Below are positions 21,714 to 32,574 of a DNA stretch of 64,000 nt, in pieces. The DNA lies in NCBI GenBank assembly GCA_024867545.1, contig JANFNE010000081.1, positions 53,739-117,738 of the forward strand, written 5' to 3'. Within the stretch, counting starts at the first letter, position 1. Each line of letters begins with the position of its first letter. The notes beneath the pieces are model-generated. The model saw nothing but the letters and a program-made list of their open reading frames with translations, made no database searches and was not told the DNA's origin. The position numbers were made by a program, and so were the translations under genes. The stretch is from Phytopythium helicoides (lineage: Eukaryota; Oomycota; Peronosporomycetes; Pythiales; Pythiaceae).

Positions 21714-22802
21714 GTGCGAAAGTTTGACGGCTCTTTGTCGAGTGATGCGGGCGCTGACGTGGAGCGTGTCAAGCGGCAACTCAAGCAGCGGTTTTGTCGG
21801 CGTGGTGCTCGTGTCAAGCGGCTCTGGAGGCGGCATCTGTATCATCCAGGGAAGCAGCGTAGGCGGCAGCGAAGTGTTGTTGCAGAGCGGATCGGTGGAC
21901 AGCACGAGTGCGGCGCAGTCTGTGAAGATCCTCGACGCAGCAGCAGTAGCAGCAGCGGCAACGTGACCGTGACGAGCGGCGACTCTGGCGTGTCCAGCGG
22001 GTCCGTGCGCATTGGAAGCGGATCGTCGACGTCGTCTGCTACCGGCAGGATCGAGGTCGTGGGCGGATCTTCCGTGAGCGGCAGCGGCGCATCCATCTCT
22101 CTGTCGAGTGGTGCGTCATCGAGTGGCGCGGGCGGCAGCGTGAACATCCTGAGCAGTGCTAGCGAGCGAGCGAGTCGATGACAAGCGGCATGGTGACGAT
22201 GAGTGTGGGTTCAAGCGCTGTGATGTGGACGTGAGGAGCAGCGTCATGCGTGTTTCAAGCGGCTCTGCATCTGGTGGTGCGTCCGGGTCGGTGTCCACGA
22301 CTGCTTCTGGCGGTGTGGTGAGCGTGTCTGGCGGCTCTGGCGGCCTGTCTGGAAGAAACGTGACTTTCTCTGGCGGCGCGAGCTCTGCGTCTGTCGGCAC
22401 TGGTGGGTCTTTGTCGGTGTCTGGCGGCGCTGGATCGGTCGGCGGCGGCGACGTGAGTGTGTTGGGCGGTACAAGCTCTTCGACTCCCGGCGCCACGATT
22501 CATGTGTCAAGAGGCGCGAGCTCGACGACGAGCGGCGGCGTGTTGGTGTCAAGCGCGACTGGCGCGAGCTCCGGCGCGGTGACGCTGTCGAGTGGATCAG
22601 CGAGCAGCGTCTCTGCCGGCGACATTGTCGTGTCGGTGGGATCGTCCATTGCGGACGGTGGTCGCGTGGCTGTGTCTGGCGGGTCCAGCTCGGCGGGAGC
22701 TGCTGAATTGGACTTGATCTCTCGCGGCGCGAGCTCAGCGAGCACGACGTTGACGAGCTCAGTGACCAGTGGTGTGCTTCTCGTAGGTCATTCCTGGGTA
22801 CC
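21714..22802 (+). pseudogene. Serine/glycine-repeat protein, left-arm copy, frameshifted
   Basis: Three plus-strand frames in succession encode degenerate repeats of about 16-20 residues, with the pattern G-x-[VI]-x-[VLI]-x-[SG]-G-x-S-S. Examples are VVLVSSGSGGGICIIQGSS, GSVRIGSGSSTSSATGRIEV and GGVVSVSGGSGGLSGRNVTF. The spacing suggests a parallel beta-solenoid surface protein. Frames change near 21960 and 22180, so it is broken. The related right-arm copy lies at 44860-46650 on the other strand and is longer and more diverged than the inner part of the duplication. The family name is not known to me. Confidence 0.6.
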
Positions 22803-23986
22803 ATGAGGCCAATGTGTTCTCAGTGTGGAGGAGGCATGACGGCGTTGATTGAAGTTAGCAGAACGAGAACCTGTGAGTTGTCATCTGTGACGGCGTGTTG
22901 CGAAAGTGGCAGGAGCGGCGACGAGCATGCCCAGACAGCAGAATCAGTGGAGTGCCCGGGAAAGAGTGCTTCCTGGACAGCATCCCAATAATCAGTAGTG
23001 CTACCATCGAAAGCAGCAGTGGAGGTGGTGTGTGTGTAGCAGTCGAAAGTAGCAGCAGACCGATAGGCCGGCTATCTGTCCTCACTCGATCCAACATTGT
23101 GTGAGACCGAATCGCGATCAATTCGTTGACTGGTCTCACACTTGCCATATCCTTCACGTGAGGGTATTTGCAGCGACTCAAGTCGACGCAGAGCGCTGTC
23201 GAAGTGATGCAGCACCTCTTCGCGATTGTCAAAACCGCAAAAGTTGCGGAAGTCCAAATAAATGGCTTGCTCAGTATTGAGCACGTATGAAAACTCTGAG
23301 ATCTCGCGTCGGAGAAGCACGACGCGCGCCACTGTTGTATCAAGAGGTGATCATGCTCATGTACGATGCCATTCTGAGTTTCGAACTCTACGATACCCAG
23401 CATCACCAAAGCAGTCCGGTCTTCTTCTTCGTTCAAAGGTCGTGCCAGTCAAAATTGTACAATCATCATGTACAATGTATACAATGATAGCTTCTGCATC
23501 GAGAACCACGATACAGGTCCTTCGCAGCTCATTGAAGGCAACACCCGGGCCACCATCATGGCCAAGCAACTATTTTTGACACCTCATGAACTGCCAGTTC
23601 CGATGTCAAATCAGGAAAATCCAGAGCTTCTCAGCACGGCATTAGTGTGGAAATGGAGGTCGCGATCCCGAAGCTCACGCTGCTTCCATGACCTGTAGCT
23701 GCTACAGCAGTCATAGTTGATGTGCACGAAGGCAGTTTTGGAACTAAACATCCTACCGAGTTTCATGCCGTATCGATCGATTCTTCGTTCACCTCGTAAG
23801 TGTCCCATTTGGCGTCATGGTTGTACAGGCATTTCGTGTTAGTGAGAGCCGTCCCCAGAGTTTGCTGTCCACACATTTTTTCGCTTATCCGTTTTCAGCA
23901 TGCATGTCTAATTCGATGCTAGAAGCGGGCTTTACTAGGAGTGTTGTGGTGTGGCATCTAGAAGGCCTGCACTCGCTCGTGAGAGC
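22803..23986 (-). other. Outer left-arm segment with unrecognised coding remnants
   Basis: Minus-strand pieces such as ISEFSYVLNTEQAIYLDFRN (23072-23332) and SKTAFVHINYDCCSSYRSWK (23611-23808) look protein-like but are separated by stops. They may be exons of a decayed gene. The same segment occurs inverted at 43715-44860. Similarity to it falls from near-identity to roughly 90% outside about base 23235. Confidence 0.35.
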
Positions 23987-25319
23987 TCAGCAGCCAAGCG
24001 GATTGCTCCCAACACCTCGGATTGGGATCGACGGCTGTACCAACGCGTTCTCAATACACTGGAAAATCGATGCAGCTGAATGCTCGTACAAGCCACCAGC
24101 GAGGTCTAGAAGCCAGCCGGCGCGTGGCTCCCGCTCAATCGTGTTCACGAACTCGGGCACAACTCGTATGCAAACCTTAACCGTCGTACATACGAAGCCG
24201 CACGGCTTCTCACCTGCCTCGATCAGAATGTACCCGCGCTCGCGCAAAATGACACGCTCATTCATCACCAAGGGTATCTCAGCCACTCCCACAGACTCGA
24301 ACACGATGGCCGCGGTCGAAGAGTCAACACGACGAGCGCCGCAGCCACGGAATGTGAGTGGGGTCTGAACACGCCGTACGTTTACACTTGTGACCACTTG
24401 GACTTCACATATCGTGTCGGAGTATTGGGCTCCGTCGAATGATCCATCCTTAAGCTTGATATTACCGCCGCTAGTGCATTGCCACACAGCCTCGGCAACC
24501 TCAGGGAACGGAAACGGGAAGATTTTCGCGAGGACCATTTCCAACGAGGAGTCATCGATCGACGTCTGAAGATGTTCGACCTCGTTGACTATGACGTCGA
24601 GATTACATCGCTTCATCATATCGCTCAATTCGTCAAAGCGAAACTCAATTGTGTCACGAATGCCGTTTACAAGCCTACGCAGCTCCCGCGATGGTTGACC
24701 GCACACGCGCTTGGGCTGCGCTAGAAGAATCTCCAACTCCACTGGCTGAGGCAATGAAAAATGAATTCGGTAAGCTCCATGGACAATCCCAAGACGCAAC
24801 AGTCATCGTGTGTACCGGTTTCTTGTGCAGCAGCTTCTCTAGACTCTGCGCGACGCGCAATTGGGACTCGAGCGCTAGTCGAAGCTTGAGATTCTCTAGT
24901 TCGGCTCGGTTCCTGTCTTCTAATTGTCGCTTCAGAATACTCCCCCAGAGCCTCGCGAGGGGCTCGTCTTGGTCGGAATCTCCTCGACGTACTTGCTGCC
25001 GGCCCTGGGCACCGCTAGATGCCTCCTGAAGTCGCTGCAGTTTTGCGCTCAGCTCTAGAGTCTGGGCCCGCAAAGACTCGATCTCGCGCTTCTGTCGCTG
25101 GTACGTCCTGGCTGGCTTGGGCTTTGGTGTAGATTGGCTGGGGGGGATCGCAGACGCCTCATCGGGCTCTGTCACTTCTGTGCACTCGGAGGAGGAGATG
25201 TCAATACTACCAAGCCGGCCTGGGATCACGCCCGGGGCGTCGTCGAGGTGGTCGAGGAACGAAAGCGTGGAGTCAAACGCCAGGGCCGATAGCAGCGGAG
25301 ACCCAAGGGCGTCTTCCAT
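23987..25319 (-). CDS. START-like (M96-related) protein with leucine-rich helix, left copy
   Basis: Two exons, 25319-24816 and 24745-23987, joined by a 70-bp intron, give about 420 residues. Exon 1 has an acidic N-terminus, a basic stretch leading to a heptad-like helix (ARTYQRQKREIESLRAQTLE, about residues 70-100) and a second Leu/Glu/Arg helix (residues 130-165). Exon 2 begins PVELEILLAQPKRV and continues into a START-like region (IEFRFDELSDMMKRCNLDVI, WLLDLAGGLYEHSAASIFQC). This layout matches the M96 family and resembles the gene at 1-1812. The start at 25319 (MEDALGSPLL) is the first ATG that begins coherent sequence. The right-arm copy differs at one residue (Val to Met in RVVPEF-x-NTIE). 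The function is unknown. Confidence 0.75.
24746..24815 (-). other. Intron of the left START-like gene
   Basis: It begins GTACAC and ends CCTCAG on the minus strand, 70 bp, phase 0, joining KKP to PVELE. The flanking exons are in different frames, which the intron reconciles. Confidence 0.7.
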
Positions 25320-25691
25320 CGCGAATTTTGAAATGCTGGACAGAGGAGTCGTTTTAGGGCTTGGTGACCTGTTCTGATACCGACAAGAACGCTCTTGGAA
25401 CAAGATTACTGGTTACGTGTCCATCTGCCTCACGGTATGGCCCACTGTTGACAACAGTCTGACGTTGAGACCCTCGCCTTTTCTAGTATTCTACTGTACA
25501 GTAGCATGCATGAAGCGCTGACTCGAGAAGACTGTAGACGCAACATTGTCAATCGAGTATTGCACAGCATTGTTAACTCGCTAGGCCTCTACGGCATGAT
25601 CTAAGGTATGTCTGATTCTTGCACCTAACGTCCTGTCACAACCGTTTCACCACCACCACCACGCCACCGTTCACATCACGTGGAGCTATGC

Positions 25692-27554
25692 TCAAGCCGA
25701 CTTGGCGCCGAAGAGCAGTCCGAGGAAACCGATGGCGCGGAAGCCGATATTGATCGCGACGAGCAGCAGTCCGTCGACGAGAGCCGAGCGGTCTGAAACA
25801 CTGAAGTTGCGCAGCACGTCTGCGCCGTCGAGTGCAGAGCAATTCTCAACGAGCTCATTGCACGGGATGTACGCGACTTGCGACCAGTAGATCTTCATGA
25901 GCGCCTCGAATGCGTACTTGATGGGCGAGATCCATTGGATCCAAACAAAGTAGTCGGGTGCGTCGTCCGAGTTGATAAGCAATCCGCCAAAGAGCAGGAA
26001 GGGCATGATCGTGACGACGCCGATGATTGGCGCGACGTCAACGCGGCGCGTGAGGCACGAGACCATGTAGCCAAGTCCGACGGCGCAGCTGTGGACGAGC
26101 ACGAGGATGATCTGCATTTTGATGAAAACATTAAAGCCGCCGCCGATACCGATGAGAAGGTAGGTTGGCACGAAGGAAGTCACTGGCATGAGGATCTGGA
26201 ACGGCAGCTCACTGACGTTTTTCGAGAGGTACCACGCGAAGAGGCGGTAGAGTCCAGACTTGTATTCGCGCATGATGATCGGCAACTCGAGCGGGACGCT
26301 CACAAACGTGGGCTCGGCGGCGCCGAAGATCTCGTTGACGACGATAAAGAAGAAGGCACCCACAAAGTTCTGGATGCCTTTCTGGTTCAAGTCAAGTTGG
26401 AGGAATATGAGCCCGACGATGAGAGCGACGAAGATTGTCTGGCCGAGCGCGGCCTGGAACGCGATCGGGTCGCGCGTAAGTCGGAGCATATTGCGCTGCG
26501 CGAGCACGACTATTTGACTCATAACCCCAAGACGCTTCGACTCGTACGTGGTGCCGTGGCTCGTGATGTCTGTGAGATCGAAAGCAGCGCTGCTTTTCAA
26601 ATGAGCTCCGCGGCGTTGTTTCCACTCATTCTTCAGTTGCTCGAGTCGCTCAACACCCGCTGGATCGGATGCCTTGTCAACAACCACAAGCTGGCGCATG
26701 AAGTAGTCAGACGGGTTGATGAATGGCGGACACTGGTACCCGATGGCCTTGAAGTAGTTAACCGACTCGAAGGCTTCGCCGTGGTACACGGTGGCGCCAT
26801 CCGAGAGCAAATAAAGTTTGTCGAAGAGTGCGAAGAGCTCACTGGACGGTTGGTGAATGGTCGCGATGACCGTGCGTCCGTCGCGCGCAATCTGCTGGAG
26901 CTGCCGGACGACTGCCTCGGCCATGAAGCTATCGAGTCCGGACGTGGGCTCATCCACAAACAGGAGTGATGGGTTGGTGAGGATCTCGGCGGCGAACGAC
27001 AGCCGCTTGCGCTCACCCCCAGAGATGCCACGCAGTGCCGAGCCACCAATGAGCGTGTCCCGAGACTTCATGAGACCGAGCTCCTCCATGACGGCATCGA
27101 CGCGGTCCGAGTACTGCTGGACCGTGTGGGTCTTACCCATACGGAGCTTGGCTTGAAACATCAAGTGCTCATGCACTGTAATGGTCTCATAGAAAAGGTC
27201 GTCCTGAACAACGTACGAGGCGAGTTGCTTCAGGCTCTTGGTCCATGGTGCGCCGTTAACCGTGATGCTGCCTTCGATGTTGGCCTTTCGACCAGAGATG
27301 CAGTCGAGGAGCGACGACTTGCCGGCGCCGGACGGTCCCATGATCACGAGCAGCTCTCCAGGATGAGCGGAACCCGTGACGTTGTCTAGGATAACCTTTT
27401 CTTCCTCAATGTTGTTGACTCCATTCCGTTTGATCGGCGTTCGGAGCGACAGGTTCGTCCACTCGAGCGTGAGCAGAGCTGCGCTTGGCGCGAACTTGGT
27501 GTCGTCGGGTGTATCAACTGAGATGAAATGGTCGCCAGTCGGAGCAAACGCCAT
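25692..27554 (-). CDS. ABCG-type half ABC transporter, left copy
   Basis: A 620-residue protein with the ABCG (White/PDR half) order of an N-terminal nucleotide-binding domain and C-terminal membrane domain. Walker A is GPSGAGKS (residues 73-80), the signature is ISGGERKRLSF (177-187), Walker B is LLFVDEPTSGLD (197-208) and the H-loop is TIHQPSSELF. Six hydrophobic segments follow, including ALIVGLIFLQLDL, QNFVGAFFFIVVNEIFG and a final GFRAIGFLGLLFG. Half transporters dimerise to export lipids, sterols or xenobiotics. The start at 27554 (MAFAPTGDHF) fits homologues. The frame stays open upstream to 27767 with a hydrophobic, possibly spurious extension. The right copy differs at 4 residues. 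The gene is divergent from uS11, sharing an intergenic region of about 370 bp. Confidence 0.9.
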   Translation of the reverse strand: MAFAPTGDHFISVDTPDDTKFAPSAALLTLEWTNLSLRTPIKRNGVNNIEEEKVILDNVTGSAHPGELLVIMGPSGAGKSSLLDCISGRKANIEGSITVNGAPWTKSLKQLASYVVQDDLFYETITVHEHLMFQAKLRMGKTHTVQQYSDRVDAVMEELGLMKSRDTLIGGSALRGISGGERKRLSFAAEILTNPSLLFVDEPTSGLDSFMAEAVVRQLQQIARDGRTVIATIHQPSSELFALFDKLYLLSDGATVYHGEAFESVNYFKAIGYQCPPFINPSDYFMRQLVVVDKASDPAGVERLEQLKNEWKQRRGAHLKSSAAFDLTDITSHGTTYESKRLGVMSQIVVLAQRNMLRLTRDPIAFQAALGQTIFVALIVGLIFLQLDLNQKGIQNFVGAFFFIVVNEIFGAAEPTFVSVPLELPIIMREYKSGLYRLFAWYLSKNVSELPFQILMPVTSFVPTYLLIGIGGGFNVFIKMQIILVLVHSCAVGLGYMVSCLTRRVDVAPIIGVVTIMPFLLFGGLLINSDDAPDYFVWIQWISPIKYAFEALMKIYWSQVAYIPCNELVENCSALDGADVLRNFSVSDRSALVDGLLLVAINIGFRAIGFLGLLFGAKSA

Positions 27555-27744
27555 TGTCGAAACCGTGGAGCTAGTTTGTCGTGTGAATGGTAGATTCGAT
27601 TGTGCGAGAGCCGCCTCTCGGGTCGGCATCGATGCGAGGACGACGAAAGCGGCGATTATCCTGTTGCATCCGGAACTCTGGGCGAGTAACAGCAGGGTCG
27701 CCTCCAGACTCCATCCAGCGATTACGACAAGTCTCAAGGCAAAA

Positions 27745-27866
27745 TCTCTCGCCGGTCGTGTCACCACAGAGAATGCTCTCGGACTAGCTGTTGCCGCCCG
27801 TTGGGAACAAAAAACAGGCGTTTTCGGAGATTATGACTTTGAGATCGTCACAATCAAAGCCGCATT
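27745..27866. repeat. Single left-arm copy of the 122-bp element that is duplicated in the right arm
   Basis: It corresponds to both 37082-37204 and 39835-39956. On its ABC side the sequence continues as at 39957, and on its uS11 side as at 37081. It is therefore the exact product expected from recombination between the two right-arm copies. Confidence 0.85.
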
Positions 27867-27925
27867 GGGCTTCACTCAGCCAGCTCGCTCACATTCTTCT
27901 ATTGTGAGCCGGTCGTCAAAACGCC

Positions 27926-28456
27926 ATGGTGAGTCTGCTGTAGCCTTCCCGCGATACCGAGAGCTGTAGTAGTTTTCGCTGACGTCCGTGACTTGTCTGG
28001 ATGCAGTCAAAGAAACCCGGCAAGAAAACAGTCGAAGAGGTGACGCGTGTTAGCCCACTGCTCAAGGACGGCAAACTAGTTTTCGGTATTGCACACATCT
28101 ACGCGTCTTACAACGACACCTTTGTGCACGTCACCGATTTGTCGGGCCGTGAGACCATTGCGCGCGTGACGGGAGGGATGAAGGTCAAGGCCGACCGAGA
28201 CGAAGCTTCGCCGTACGCGGCCATGCTTGCGGCCCAGGAAGCCGCCGCCAAGTGCAAGGAAGTTGGTATCACCGCTGTCCACATCAAGGTGCGCGCCACT
28301 GGTGGCAATCGCACGAAGACCCCCGGACCTGGTGCACAGGCCGCTGTTCGAGCGCTCGCGCGAAGTGGACTCCGGATCGGACGTATCGAGGACTGTACGC
28401 CGATCCCAACTGATAGCACACGTCGCAAGGGCGGCCGCCGTGGCCGGCGCCGCTAA
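27926..28456 (+). CDS. RPS14: 40S ribosomal protein uS11 (S14), left copy
   Basis: The coding sequence is exon 1 ATG (27926-27928) joined to 28007-28456, giving 150 residues starting [13 protein letters not shown]. Conserved uS11 blocks are [93 protein letters not shown] and the basic C-terminus RRGRRR. It is a platform component of the small subunit, binding 18S rRNA near the mRNA exit site. Splicing immediately after ATG explains why the contiguous frame starts with an odd MQSKK. The product is identical to the right-arm copy. Its upstream neighbour is the divergent ABCG gene. Confidence 0.95.
27929..28006 (+). other. Intron directly after the uS11 start codon
   Basis: It is 78 bp, GTGAGT to GCAG, with a likely branch site CTGAC at about 27979. 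Exon 1 contributes only the ATG to the coding sequence. The right copy (36942-37019 on the minus strand) has one base change in this intron. Confidence 0.85.
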
Positions 28457-28689
28457 GTTAGGTGGCACCGTGAAATCGACAGGCCCTCCGATGCGGAACT
28501 GTCCGGCCCATTGGTTAGGAGACTGCACGTGAGGCTATAAACTCCATCCAACCAAGTAACCTTTGCCTAATAAGGGATCGACTCGGCAGGTTACCGCTAC
28601 GACGTATCTTTGAGAGAGAGAAATCGACCGTCTATTATACTGCAGGCAAGAGCCTGTCGACTGATTCGAGATATGAAACTGCTCGTTGG

Positions 28690-29021
28690 GAGAAACTAAG
28701 GAGGGCCAATGGCCAATAACACAAAAAAGTCACGTTTGCACAAAATTGGGCGATATCAGTGACAAAAAATAACAGCCACATCGGCATACTGAACTCAAGT
28801 TATATGGTGAGCGTTCCCGTCCCAACGCGGCGTTTCCGTCCCAAAGATATTGTAGACGAAAATGATAACAAATCTCTAAAATTCTGTTAGTGTTGAGTGG
28901 GAGAGCCCGATCGGCATCGGTTTAAGTGGTAAAGACTAACATCGGAGTGGTATAGCTGTGAGGATGTAGTTAATAGATCGGAATAGGGTACCTAAAGCGT
29001 GTCCAATGCAATCGACGCGGT
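28690..29021. other. Spacer start, no gene
   Basis: This AT-rich sequence between the arm boundary and the MULE gene contains two GTTCCCGTCCCAACG-like motifs at 28810-28850. No terminal repeat of the MULE could be identified. Confidence 0.4.
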
Positions 29022-30777
29022 ATGACAAATTACCACAACGCAATTCACGTCGCACTTGCCACCGCAACCAGCTTTCTTCAGCCTTCTGCTTCTCCAGACA
29101 TGAACCACCAAGCTACCGCTACTGTCGCTGCGTCTCTATGCGCTACCCAAGCGAGACCTACGCACGAGGGACCAGTGGCCATCGTAATTCCCCCGCCTCC
29201 TGAGGCTATCTACGACTCCGAAAGTGAAGCCATCGCGGCTCTCCATCAGTGGACATGTGCTCATGGGTTCAATGTGACCCGTCGTCGCGCCTACTACCTT
29301 GAGCAATCTGGTTATGAAACCCTCAAGACCGTTTGGAAGCGAGGTTTTGCATGCGATCGTACTGGCAAGCCGAAGTGTACTCAGCATCTTACCGACGAGG
29401 ACCGTGTTCGCACCATACGAGGCTCAAAAGGGTCAGGGTGTGGGATGACAATCGTCATCCAAGCTGTATCGAAGTTAGATCCAAAGGGTGCTTGGAAGAT
29501 TGTTCATACGAGAAATTCCAGTGAGATCCATAACCACCCTCCATCTCAAGATCCTCGTGTTCATGCCGGTCATCGACAACGTGCCGCCCAAGCTGAGGTA
29601 CCAGCAACAAGCCACAGTGGCATCATCAATCAGTGCTCAAGTTGCTGTTGGAATTCCTGTTGGGTTGGTCCGGTCAGCTCTACTCCACAATGATCAAAAC
29701 TCTATGGTAACTTCCAAGGACATTGCCAATGCACGACAGGCAAACCGATCGAGGGATCTTTCAACACAAACAGTTATCGAAGCTGTCGCGGCCCAAACGG
29801 TGGCTCGCGTGTGACTCCCCGTGCTAGTGGCGAAGAGGGTCTGTGGACCGAGTGTGAGTGTGGACACCTCTGACTGCGTCAGAGGTTCCACTGTGATGAG
29901 AATGTGGCGCCTTCGAGCTACTGTCTACATGGACCAGGTGGGTTCGCTGGTCCTGGTGACCGTGTGTAGGCAGGGAAGGCAGGAAAGTTTAAGTTGCTTA
30001 ATTCAGTCGTGGTTTTACCTTCTACTGGGCAGGTCGAGCCCTTTGTAGCTGCTACCGTTCCCTTGCACCCGGCAGAGTACCCTAAGGTCCCTGCAGACCT
30101 CGACAAAGCAGTCTTCGGCAAACTCTCTTCCAACAATTTCTTTTTTCGCTACACAACTGATCCAAACACTAACGAGATTCGTCATTTGTTCTGGGCCGAT
30201 CCTGCTACACCCGAAATGTTTCGTTTGCATCCAGACGTGCTCATCATGGATTGCACCTACAAGACCAACTTGTACAACATACCTTTGCTAAATTCTGTAT
30301 CAGTCACTGCCTTTAATAAAGTTCTTCCGGTGGCGTAATGCTGGCTTCCTGGGGAGACCCAAGAAGATTATGTGTGGGTGCTAAACATGCTGCAGATTCT
30401 TATGATTGAGAAAGATATTCCTCAGCCTGGAGTTATCGAGATCTTGCGTTCATGAACGCTGTGAGTCGTGTATTTGTTGGAATACCGGCAATGGTATGCC
30501 GATGGCACATGAACAATAATGTTGTTGCGCGTACGCGCAGAGAGCTTGGTCAAGTACCAGTAGAGTCACCTGCTCCAGGACAGCCAAAATATGAGAACAC
30601 TTGGGAGACAAATGCATTTTTGGCAGAGTTTTACAAGGCAGTCGAATCTCAAACTGAAGCTGAATTTGAATTGCATCGGGTTGCTTTAGCGAAATTGAGC
30701 TCGACTCTTGCTGAGTATCCTGATGCTCATTGGTGGAAGTACAAAACTCGTGTAGTCCACTGTTGGAGTGACAAGTA

Positions 30778-32574
30778 CCGTATAATCGTACTCCTAAGCG
30801 TCACCCTGTGTGTGATGATTTGCTAAAACAGATGGCATCCAATTCTAAATCCTAGTTTTTAACGGGACAAAAGCAAAGATTTACTCGTCATCGCCGTCAT
30901 TGTCGATGTCATCGTCCGATCCAACCTCGTCAGCAGTCGCATTGAGTGTCTGAAGCTGGTGCACAATGGCCGTCACATCGATTTCGACCTCATCTGCATC
31001 TCTGGTACGGCGGGTGTCATTGATCAGTCCAGTACGCTCAAATCCACTTACAATCGTCGTCCGTGTCAATGCAGACCAACTTTTTGTCACCCAGGATACA
31101 ATATCAGACCGTCTCGGTGGTGATAGCTTGAACCCGCCGCTACGAATAACACAATCTCGCTCTGCCAGCAGTCTTGCCGCGTCATCATCGAGACGCTGCT
31201 GCCGTGCCTCTGTAATTGCTTCGTCTAGTTGCTGTACTTGGAGACGTCGCTCGGCTTCTCCAGCATTGTAGTCAGTCAGCTGGTGGCGAAGCAGGTCCAC
31301 CCACAGTGCACGTAGCCGTCCTTTGAATGGCTTGTTCCACGCCACGTCAGCCGGCTGGCAAACGTACGTGTAGTGCGGGGGGACTTTCATCATTATTACA
31401 TTAAGGGAAGCAGCGTAGGCGACGACTTCTTGTGTCCAATGGGCACTGAAGTCGTCCCACAGAAGCAGCACATTTTCGTGTCGGTCTTCGCGGTTGGCGA
31501 AGTGGAACTACAAGAACTTGAGCGAGATATCGGTGTTCCACCACGCAGTCCGGTCGCCGTAAATCTGGCAGTCGTGTTTAGAGTGCAGCGCATTAACTTC
31601 TTTCCACACCTTAGTTCCAAATCCATTTCGCAAACGATTGTTCTCGAGCAGTTTTTCTTCTTTTGAGGCGGGCGCGCTCTTAAACACCATGAACGGGGTA
31701 TATTTGCGTCCTTCAGAGTCCCCGAGGAGCATGACAGTAGCCCGCTCTTTATCCTTGTTGCCGCACTTTACCCATACCGTCTTTGAGCCTCGAGCATTGA
31801 TTGTTGTTCGTGGCAAGTACTCGTAAAACACGGCTGTTTGATCGGCATTGAAAATTCTAACACATTTCTTATGGACTATAGTTTGCCGAACAAGAGCTTG
31901 AAACTTTTCTGCGGCCTCACGAGCGTCAGTAGGCGTGGTCTGCCCCTGACGTGTGCGAGCGCGCAGTGATAACTTGTGTCTACGTAGAAACAACTTGATC
32001 CATGTATCAGTAGCAAAAAACTTCTCTTCGAGACCCGCTGCTTTGGCCATATCTAGAGCTTGAAGGCGGAGCATTGTCCTTGACACGGGAGCTCCATCCT
32101 TCCGCAGCGAGTTTAGCCATAATACAAGTTGCTCTTCCTGGATCTTCGTGAAAATTGTGCCCTGACCAATCTGTCTTAAGTTGTGTTGATTAAAATGTCC
32201 CTCTGCACATGCAGCTAAGATGTTGGTGGCGCTGGTTGTATTCCGCCACTTGTTCAGCTGCTTTTTCTTGCTGCGGATCTGAACGCGAGAGAGGCTCCCA
32301 TAGAACTTCAGTATTGTGTTGTCTAGAGTGTTCCCTGCATCAATGTAGTCAAGAACTGCCTTCTTATGCGCGTACGATTTGCTCACACACTCGTATTTCT
32401 TCGGTCTCTTGCCCGTGCCAGTGATGCATGGGCGTCCCATGGCAAAGTGACGGTGTTTTACCTACTGTCTGCCTAAAAATAGTCGCTCACATATGTTTCA
32501 AAATTGGACTGCTCATTGGCGGAAATCAATGTGACACTTAGGACAAAGCGACGCTTAGGAGTACGATTATACGG
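30778..32574 (-). mobile_element. pogo/Tigger-type DNA transposon, 1797 bp, TA target duplication
   Basis: Perfect 25-bp terminal inverted repeats (CCGTATAATCGTACTCCTAA and five further bases at 30778-30802; complement at 32550-32574) are flanked on both sides by TA (30776-30777 and 32575-32576). It carries one transposase gene on the minus strand. Its insertion into the MULE gene gives the relative order of events. Confidence 0.95.
30881..32440 (-). pseudogene. pogo-type DDE transposase with one in-frame TAG
   Basis: A 519-codon frame starts at 32440 (MGRPCITGTGKRPKKYE). It has an N-terminal helix-turn-helix region (YAHKKAVLDYIDAGNTLDN), a CENP-B-like second HTH (DTWIKLFLRRHKLSLRARTR), and then the DDE core. 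The first D is in VRIFNADQTAVFYEYLPRT, the second in VLLLWDDFSAHWTQEV and the third in YVCQPADVAWNKPFKGRLRA. The C-terminus is acidic (VGSDDDIDNDGDDE). The only lesion is TAG at 31508-31510 between ISLKFL and FHFANREDRHE, in the same frame. The element could be recently inactivated, or the protein could need readthrough. Confidence 0.9.

Larger units (their letters stand above)
21714..28689 (+). repeat. Left arm of a large inverted duplication
   Basis: It is mirrored by 36260-46700. The inner boundary is sharp at 28689/36260 (CTGCTCGTTGG and its complement). From about 23235 to 28689 the arms are almost identical. Outside 23235 similarity drops to roughly 90% or less through the Ser/Gly gene. 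Gene order outward is uS11, ABCG, START-like, remnant, Ser/Gly repeat. Confidence 0.93.

Noticed and set aside
22855..23436. A 193-codon minus-strand ORF in the left outer arm
   Set aside because: The right-arm equivalent is broken early (44265-44522), and the sequence is low in recognisable structure. It is described only as a remnant segment.
25878..26969. A 363-codon plus-strand ORF opposite the ABC transporter (also at 40732-41823)
   Set aside because: It is a mirror of the ABCG coding sequence. It is rich in Asp/Glu/Arg/His as expected from reading a biased codon pattern in reverse, and it has no domain motif.
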